From: Caproicibacterium lactatifermentans
GTDB lineage: Bacteria > Bacillota > Clostridia > Oscillospirales > Acutalibacteraceae
Assembly (NCBI RefSeq): GCF_013315815.1
Contig: NZ_CP046051.1
Coordinates: forward strand, 186,001-250,000
Length of the DNA stretch: 64,000 bases
Direction: 5' to 3'
Shown here: positions 58,828 to 64,000 of the stretch, piece by piece
Layout of the letters: each line of letters opens with the position of its first letter
Numbering within the stretch: position 1 is the first letter of the stretch
Made by a program: the position numbers and the translations under genes
Notes under the pieces: generated by a model
The model's database searches: none
Told to the model about the DNA's origin: nothing
The model's input: only the letters and a program-made list of their open reading frames with translations

Positions 58828-59161
58828 TTTTAGATACCAGCCTTCCTTTGGTAAGCAAGTTGATTTGCGTTTGGACACTTTGCCGCTCTTCTTCATTTAG
58901 AAGACCTGCATTGTCAAAGACCAGCTGATATGCCAATAGGTCGCTTTCATCCAAATAACCTGCCATAATGTAAAGTGGAACAATGCCAATTCCATAAAGA
59001 TGTGCAAGCTTTTTTAGTTCTTGTGGAGAAAGAATTTTACCTTTCCCTCGTTCCAGCTTGCTGAGCTTAGAATCTGTCACGCCGCACTGTTCCTGCACGT
59101 CTTTAAGGCTGAGGTGGCATTTGTTCCGCATTTCTTTTAAATAAGTTCCTAAGCTACTCAT
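58817..59161 (-). CDS. XRE-family regulator coupled to the methyltransferase
   Basis: A 114-residue protein with a Cro/C1 HTH (about 5-62; LSLKDVQEQCGVTDSKLSKL) and a helical C-terminal part (about 75-105). ATG follows GAGGTGG. As the first gene of a minus-strand pair with the methyltransferase it likely times methylation against restriction. It could also act as a lysogeny repressor for the phage-like element, since no other one is seen. Confidence 0.85.
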   Translation of the reverse strand: MSSLGTYLKEMRNKCHLSLKDVQEQCGVTDSKLSKLERGKGKILSPQELKKLAHLYGIGIVPLYIMAGYLDESDLLAYQLVFDNAGLLNEEERQSVQTQINLLTKGRLVSKNDF

Positions 59162-59282
59162 GCTAATCCACCTCTATTTTATTATACCACGGTCGCTGCG
59201 AATTTGCAATATATTTTTGAAAATTGCTGCACTAACGCAGCGTAAATCTTTTATGTGAAGTGCAAGAACAACTTTTTAATTT

Positions 59283-59319
59283 TGCCGCACCTTTTAATTA
59301 TTCCAAAATGTGTGCGGCA
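59283..59319. repeat. Long inverted repeat near the island edge
   Basis: TGCCGCAC (59283-59290) and GTGCGGCA (59312-59319) are perfect complements, with inner TTTT/AAAA pairing. It lies about 100 bases before the recombinase remnant. It could be an operator, a terminator without a T run, or an element end. Confidence 0.4.
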
Positions 59320-59378
59320 CAAGGCTTACACCCCAAGGTGCCGACGAGCGTTCAATCGGCAGAAAGCTATAAATAAAA

Positions 59379-59471
59379 AGAGAAAGCAAGCTGATTGAGA
59401 AAATCACGGTCTACGACGAAAGAGTCTCTGCGGAGTTCAAATCCGGCACAAGCGTGGATGTGAGAAGATAA
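59379..59471 (+). pseudogene. 3' remnant of a large serine recombinase
   Basis: The frame ending at 59471 encodes KLIEKITVYDERVSAEFKSG plus a few residues, and aligns with the last 26 residues of recombinase A ([19 protein letters not shown]) at about 14 identities. Only the last 30 codons survive; an in-frame stop lies just upstream. It marks the end of an older element whose attachment site would have been just right of it. Confidence 0.75.
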
Positions 59472-59615
59472 GATTTTACGGAATTTACCTTGCAACAATG
59501 CAGGGGGTTTTTCTGTTGTTTTGCAGTGCCGTGAATTAGTCTATGAGTATTGACAAATCAACTAAGAATGCATATAATATAAAATGGTGTATTATAAGTG
59601 AACGGAGGTAAAATA

Positions 59616-60131
59616 ATGCAGAAAAATATATTCTTTGAAGTGGATTCAGATGTATATGAGAAATTTAATATGGCACTCAATTTATCCGGAGATACATCTG
59701 AAAAGGCTGCTGATGCCTGTCTCCGTTGGTATATCGCACAAGTATTTGAAAATGCGTCAAAAGAGTACACACCAAAAGTTTCAAAACAAACAGATGAGCA
59801 TAAGGATTTTTATGGAAAAGCATTGCAGCGAATTCCGATGTGGGCATTAAAGCCAAACCAGTACAACCACAAGATTATTAAGGCATATTTTATGTCTATT
59901 GATATAGCCGGAGAAGCCACTTTGATTATGATGGAACGCTTGTGTAGTGATAAAGAGCGTCCGGATTTATATGTTCCTACCTTTAGGAACAACTACTCTC
60001 AAATGAAACTGGACGGTCCTAAATCGCACGGAAAAGTCTTTGAAGATGACGGTGAACGTGTATGGATTTGGGACGAGGTTGAAGAAACCTTAATGCAGTA
60101 CAAGGGTAGTTTTTATGCCGGAGAGGAGTAA
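59616..60131 (+). CDS. Protein of unknown function with N-terminal RHH-like segment
   Basis: A 171-residue protein. The first 50 residues (NIFFEVDSDVYEKFNMALNL, SEKAADACLRWYIAQVFENA) look like a ribbon-helix-helix-type DNA-binding segment; the rest (YNHKIIKAYFMSIDIAGEAT, WIWDEVEETLMQYKGSFYAG) is unassigned, though similar proteins occur in Firmicutes beside restriction genes. ATG at 59616 follows GGAGGT. It is 3 bases before a broken DUF262 gene. Confidence 0.7.
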   Translation: MQKNIFFEVDSDVYEKFNMALNLSGDTSEKAADACLRWYIAQVFENASKEYTPKVSKQTDEHKDFYGKALQRIPMWALKPNQYNHKIIKAYFMSIDIAGEATLIMMERLCSDKERPDLYVPTFRNNYSQMKLDGPKSHGKVFEDDGERVWIWDEVEETLMQYKGSFYAGEE

Positions 60132-60134
60132 ACA

Positions 60135-60355
60135 ATGAGCGTTTTAATTGATAACAGCATCACGATATATGAGGCACTGGAGCATATCAAAAACGGCAAG
60201 TATGTTATGCCTGCGTTTCAAAGGCAGTATGTATGGAACATGGAACAGATTGAAAAACTCTGGGACTCCATTCTTTTAGATTATCCTACTTTGAAGAGTT
60301 CTATGAGAAGCGTAAGGTTTTGCTGACGGTTAGGATTCGTCAGTTGCTGGGGTAA
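60135..60355 (+). pseudogene. DUF262 (GmrSD-type) gene with internal deletion
   Basis: The first 55 codons encode a clear DUF262 start (NGKYVMPAFQRQYVWNMEQI, LWDSILLDYP). The sequence then jumps, in another frame, to YFEEFYEKRKVLLTVRIRQL ending at 60355, which looks like the C-terminus of a DUF262/DUF1524-type protein. Most of the gene is therefore missing. Intact members form type IV restriction systems against modified phage DNA. This copy should be inactive. Confidence 0.75.
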
Positions 60356-60393
60356 GTTTAATTGCTGTCGAGAATGCGAAGGAGGTGACCACG

Positions 60394-61935
60394 GTGGCTG
60401 ATATGAAACAGATACATGAGTTCGCTGTGAAGTGGATTGATAAATTCAGAGACCAGAAAATAAATTACATAGAACTCATTGACCACTATATGGCAGATGA
60501 TTGCACTGCACTTGGCTTTGAGATGGACTGTGGTCATGCCTTTGAACGTGTTTATGGTGCTGCTGTCAACAACAGCGATGAACTTGATAAAGTAATTGAT
60601 GACATCACAGATATTTCATTGCTTGGTTCTGCCATTTACTCCCAATGGCGATATTTTAACCACTGGGCATACACAGGTACGGAAATTTTAGAACCACAGA
60701 ATCGAGCGTGGTTTATCTTGGCACTCAGCCGTTTGGCACTGCTTTCCGGAGAAAATCCTTTCATATTTCAAGGAACATTAAAAAAGATGCGTATTGTGTC
60801 TAATAATATTTGTTACGGACCTATGCCTGAACCAGACGAGGAAGTGGAACAGCATCTTACCATCAATGATGAGGGTCGCATCTGGTTTTCTGGATATAAC
60901 TTCGGACATGGTGGAGAAAGATACGAAAAGGCACGGAGCCGTAATTTCAAAATTGAAAAAGCAGACACAGATAAATTATTTGATGCTATTGTGGCTTATT
61001 TCAGCAATGGTTACGATGAAATTTTCGCTGCCGATATCGGTGATTGGGTAATGGAACTGACAAACACCGATGGCAAGACATATAAATTCCGAGGTTCTCT
61101 ATGTGCCGATTTTGAAGTTGATGGCATTGACCTATCTGATTTGATTAGGGATACTTTAGGACTACCGAACTTATATGTCTTCGATGGCAATAATAAACCT
61201 GATAAGATTAAGCGAATTGTACTGGATTATCATAGAGTGACTAAAATCAAACCGAAGGAAGTGCCGGAAGGTGCTACATGGGAGTTTGTAACTTGGGATT
61301 ATACGGAACAACTAATTATTGATAGAGAAAAAGAAACCCTTGAGCATATTCAGAACATTGGAACTGGTTGTAAGGTTTCACGTAAGTATGAAATTGAAGG
61401 TGGTATAGAGGGTCTTTTAGATGACTTTGATGCAGAGGACTTATTTGGAAACATTGTAGGTAATCCTGATGATGCAGTAGAAAATCCGAATGAAACCAAG
61501 GACTATAAAATTACGATAGATTATAAAAAGAACCCCCAAAAAATTATCACAGGGACATTTGATAAAAACGGTTTGCCGGACGATTTTGAGGAATTTGCAG
61601 ATGCAGTGTTTGGCTTCATACGTTTTTATGGTTTAGGAGAAATTCTTGACCCATCTGTGTATGGAAAAGTAAAGCGCCTTACCACGGATTATATATATTG
61701 CAGCGTGGTTTTCGATGAAGGACAGAAATCTTATTATTATCTGACGGATGATGACAGCATAGAGATTGGTGATTTTGTTCTTGTCCCGGTTGGAAAGGAT
61801 AACCATGAGGCAGTTGTGGAGGTAGTGAACATCGAATACTTCAGTGTAGAGAATGTTCCATTGCCTGTTGAAAAGACTAAGCGAATCATTCGTAAATGCA
61901 CGGATGAGAACTTTAATTTACCAGATTTAGAATAA
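60394..61935 (+). CDS. Large acidic protein of unknown function
   Basis: A 513-residue soluble protein of unknown family. Acidic throughout, with an N-terminal helical region (MKQIHEFAVKWIDKFRDQKI), a middle domain (about 190-300) and a small beta-rich C-terminal domain (DSIEIGDFVLVPVGKDNHEA, VENVPLPVEKTKRIIRKC) that recurs in Firmicute proteins of unknown role. GTG at 60394 has AAGGAGG 8 bases upstream; ATG at 60403 is possible. It lies 28 bases before the small membrane-protein gene. Confidence 0.75.
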   Translation: MADMKQIHEFAVKWIDKFRDQKINYIELIDHYMADDCTALGFEMDCGHAFERVYGAAVNNSDELDKVIDDITDISLLGSAIYSQWRYFNHWAYTGTEILEPQNRAWFILALSRLALLSGENPFIFQGTLKKMRIVSNNICYGPMPEPDEEVEQHLTINDEGRIWFSGYNFGHGGERYEKARSRNFKIEKADTDKLFDAIVAYFSNGYDEIFAADIGDWVMELTNTDGKTYKFRGSLCADFEVDGIDLSDLIRDTLGLPNLYVFDGNNKPDKIKRIVLDYHRVTKIKPKEVPEGATWEFVTWDYTEQLIIDREKETLEHIQNIGTGCKVSRKYEIEGGIEGLLDDFDAEDLFGNIVGNPDDAVENPNETKDYKITIDYKKNPQKIITGTFDKNGLPDDFEEFADAVFGFIRFYGLGEILDPSVYGKVKRLTTDYIYCSVVFDEGQKSYYYLTDDDSIEIGDFVLVPVGKDNHEAVVEVVNIEYFSVENVPLPVEKTKRIIRKCTDENFNLPDLE

Positions 61936-61963
61936 TATAATGTTGAGGAATGGAGGAAATCGG

Positions 61964-62287
61964 ATGGATATAAAGAAAGTATTAGGAGTAGGTGTTGGTC
62001 TTGCGGCTACAGGATTTGGAGTGTACAAATTATTGAGCGGTAGAGAACCACAGAAATATAGTAGCAAATGGTTTGAAACAGTGTCAGATCAAGTGTTAAA
62101 TACCGAGAGAGAAATTGTCAGAAAACAATATTGTTCTGCCGGTGACAATTTTTCAATGGCAGTTAGCTTGCAGAACTTGTTGCGTTTATTTGATTCCGCG
62201 TTAAGCAAAAGAGCATGGGGAGATGAAATCCCGCATGGCCCGAGTTATCATAGAGAGCATGGATATAACTTATTCAAAAATGACTAA
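61964..62287 (+). CDS. Small membrane-anchored protein of unknown function
   Basis: A 107-residue protein with an N-terminal membrane anchor (VLGVGVGLAATGFGVYKLLS) and a soluble helical domain ending YHREHGYNLFKND. The start at 61964 follows GGAGG 7 bases upstream. It probably shares a transcript with the large acidic protein gene. Confidence 0.65.
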   Translation: MDIKKVLGVGVGLAATGFGVYKLLSGREPQKYSSKWFETVSDQVLNTEREIVRKQYCSAGDNFSMAVSLQNLLRLFDSALSKRAWGDEIPHGPSYHREHGYNLFKND

Positions 62288-62598
62288 CTGCTTTAAATCT
62301 ATTGGTGGATATGTCCTCGCAGACGAACTGGCACTAAAATCGGTAATTTTACATTTATTAACTAAAATTGGTTCGTTTTATACATACACGGAAAAACATC
62401 AATCTCGTTCACTCAACTTCTGACCATGGACTTATTTCCGTGTATACACAAAACGCAAAATACAGCGGCGACTTATTTTCTTAACCTAATATTTGGTAAT
62501 TTACATATAGGACATTAAACTCATGAGCTCGTTGCATGTTGAGTGCGTTGTATTGATAACAAAGGTTGAAAATAAGATGTGAAAGATTGGTGTAACAT
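62288..62598. other. Gene-free stretch
   Basis: This AT-rich stretch of about 310 bases shows no supported gene, RNA or strong hairpin. It follows the small membrane-protein gene and precedes the broken TIGR04076 gene. Confidence 0.5.
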
Positions 62599-62901
62599 AT
62601 GAAAAAAGTAAAAATCATGGTGATGAAACAAACGATCTATTAAGATTTGATAGATCAATACGAAAATCCGATAAAGGATACCTGTGACATGAAAGTCGAA
62701 CAAGTATACATTGCCAATGGCTGGGAAAAGCCAGATGGCATGTGTAACAGTGCATGGGAAAGTATGTCTGCTTTCGTCATGACTCTTGCTCACGGCTATG
62801 ATGGCTGGATGAAGAATAAGAAGTCAGCTATGATTTCGTGTAATGACGGCTTCCGTCCAGTGAGCTTTTTGATTGAGACAATGGCTGAGGATGCGGAGTA
62901 A
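62599..62901 (+). pseudogene. TIGR04076-family gene with an in-frame TAA
   Basis: From ATG 62599 the frame reads MKKVKIMVMKQTIY, then TAA at 62641-62643, and continues in the same frame as DLIDQYENPIKDTCDMKVEQ through YDGWMKNKKSAMISCNDGFR to a stop at 62901. Both parts match the family pattern I recall for TIGR04076, so the gene has a single nonsense mutation. The intact family has unknown function. Translation could restart at TTG 62647 but lacks a ribosome site. Confidence 0.75.
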
Positions 62902-62947
62902 CAGACAAATTTGAATTTAATTACATAGTACGAAGGGGAGAATCAAA

Positions 62948-63710
62948 ATGAAAAAAACTGGTTTATACTTGATCGAATTGATACAGATACCCATATTATC
63001 AGCGAATACCGCCATTGGGAGGAGACGCACTGCTATCTGCTTGAAGGTGAAGAACGGTGCTTACTCATCGACACAGGTCTTGGCATCTGCAATATTTCCG
63101 ATGAAGTGAAAAAGCTGACGGGCAAGCCGGTAATTGCTGTGGCGACACATATCCATTGGGATCATATCGGTGGACACAAATACTATCCGGAGTTCTACGC
63201 ACATGAGGCAGAACTAAACTGGCTGAACGGTGGATTTCCGCTGTCAATGGATACCATCCGCGGTATGGTTATAGACCGTTGCGACTTACCGGAATGTTAT
63301 GATGTCAGCACTTATAAGCTCTTTCAGGGAATACCAACGCGGGTACTACATGACGGTGACACCATCGATTTGGGTGGGCGTGTAATCACTGCACTGCATA
63401 CGCCGGGACATTGCCTGGGCATTTATGTTTTTGGGAACCACAACGTGGATACTTATTTACCGGCGATCTTGTCTACAAGGATACGTTGTTTGCGTACTAC
63501 CCTTCCACCGACCCGCAGGCATATCTCACTTCGCTTGAAAAAATTGCGATACTACCCGTGAAAAAAGTATTTCCGGCTCATCACAGTCTGGACATTCAGC
63601 CAGAGATTCTGACCTGTATGCGAGACGCTTTCCGCCAGTTGAAAGACGTTGGCGACCTACATCACGGCAGCGGCACCTTTGATTACGGCGATTGGGCTGT
63701 CTGGCTGTGA
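62948..63710 (+). pseudogene. MBL-fold metallohydrolase gene with two frameshifts
   Basis: The metal-binding motif is present (THIHWDHIGGH), with HTPGHCLG, TGDLVYKD and VFPAHHSL further on, as in glyoxalase II/lactamase-fold hydrolases. ATG 62948 is followed by seven A; one more A is needed to enter the coding frame (NWFILDRIDTDTHIISEYRH). A second shift near 63450 (one base missing between AAC and GTGGA) joins the HTPGHCLGIYVFGNHN and GYLFTGDLVYKD parts. As sequenced it cannot make the full protein. Confidence 0.8.
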
Positions 63711-63816
63711 TGATATAAATTCCAACTTAAGGGTGATTATTATAAATAGTAAATTTGAAAATAAAGATTATCTATATTAGTCATATAATAGTCGAAAGAA
63801 ACGGGGTAGTAAAGAT

Positions 63817-64000
63817 ATATTAGGGATATATTTTAGCGGAACAGGTAACACAAAGCATTGTATTGAACTGTTCATAAAAGAATTTGACGCAGCAGCGAAA
63901 TGTATTTCAATTGAAGATGCGAGGGTCTTAGACGAAATCCATAAAAGTGATTTTATTGTTCTAGCGTATCCTATTTATTTTAGCAATTTACCTAAAATAG
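63817..64000 (+). CDS. Flavodoxin-like (EFR1-type) protein, partial, no normal start codon
   Basis: The frame from 63817 to the window edge encodes ILGIYFSGTGNTKHCIELFI and DFIVLAYPIYFSNLPK, a flavodoxin FMN-binding pattern (SGTGNT loop) as found in EFR1-type flavodoxin-ferredoxin fusions. No ATG, GTG or TTG precedes it in frame after the stop at 63778; the expected start position holds ATA, 10 bases after a GGGG site. The start is lost or non-canonical. The rest of the gene lies outside the window. Confidence 0.55.
   Translation, partial: MLGIYFSGTGNTKHCIELFIKEFDAAAKCISIEDARVLDEIHKSDFIVLAYPIYFSNLPKI

Noticed and set aside
1..64000. A CRISPR array or tRNA/rRNA genes
   Set aside because: I saw no regularly spaced direct repeats with unique spacers and no tRNA or rRNA signature sequences on reading the window.

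Overview
The window looks like a chromosome segment of a low-to-mid GC anaerobic Firmicute, probably a clostridial (Oscillospiraceae-type) species. The evidence is a hybrid-cluster protein with its Fe-S partner, strong AGGAGG ribosome sites, a fructose-type PTS operon under a PRD regulator, and a prophage of the kind common in gut and fermentation clostridia. The species assignment is inference.

Region 1 (1-16.9 kb) is the host backbone. It holds a broken methyltransferase end, an hcp/ferredoxin operon divergent from a Crp/Fnr-type regulator, mscL, a small export-type membrane protein with a PAP2 phosphatase, and a PTS operon (regulator, IIA, IIBC, HPr paralogue). A GntR regulator with mtnA, two small unknown genes, an operon (beta-helix transferase, HAD phosphatase, FUSC-like exporter), a likely free-standing small RNA and rlmD follow. 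Most promoters here are textbook TTGNNN-N17-TATAAT types.

Region 2 (16.9-21 kb) holds decayed sequence, a 1,096-residue RecQ-like helicase with an unrecognised N-terminal half, and a gene fragment next to the prophage end.

Region 3 (21-49 kb) is a phage-like element read almost entirely on the minus strand. From its early end it has regulatory hairpins, a sigma-like protein, DUF2800, DUF2815, DNA polymerase, DUF4406, a VirE-type primase/helicase with a cluster of ten GGAAC boxes beside it, VRR-NUC, a SNF2 helicase, HNH, terminases, portal, ClpP-type protease, capsid, two head-tail proteins, holin and a three-gene serine recombinase cassette. There are no tail, tape-measure, fibre or endolysin genes. 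A RelBE-type toxin-antitoxin pair and a complete IS3-family element sit inside the packaging/structural operon, and one small phage gene is frameshifted in a poly-A run.

Region 4 (49.4-59.5 kb) is a plus-strand defence-like island divergent from the phage early operon. It has two small proteins that share a QxGxxN motif across their junction, an AAA_13/ABC ATPase with a CxxC hook, a small XRE protein, a PLD nuclease, a Z1 ATPase, a Vsr nuclease and a second PLD-like protein with an altered catalytic motif. A convergent m5C methyltransferase with its own XRE protein follows. The island ends at the 3' remnant of another serine recombinase. This is the best candidate here for an undescribed composite system.

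Region 5 (59.6-64 kb) has three intact unknown or weakly assigned genes among a run of broken ones: a DUF262 gene with an internal deletion, a TIGR04076-like gene with a premature stop, an MBL-fold gene with two frameshifts, and a flavodoxin-like gene without a normal start codon, cut by the window edge.
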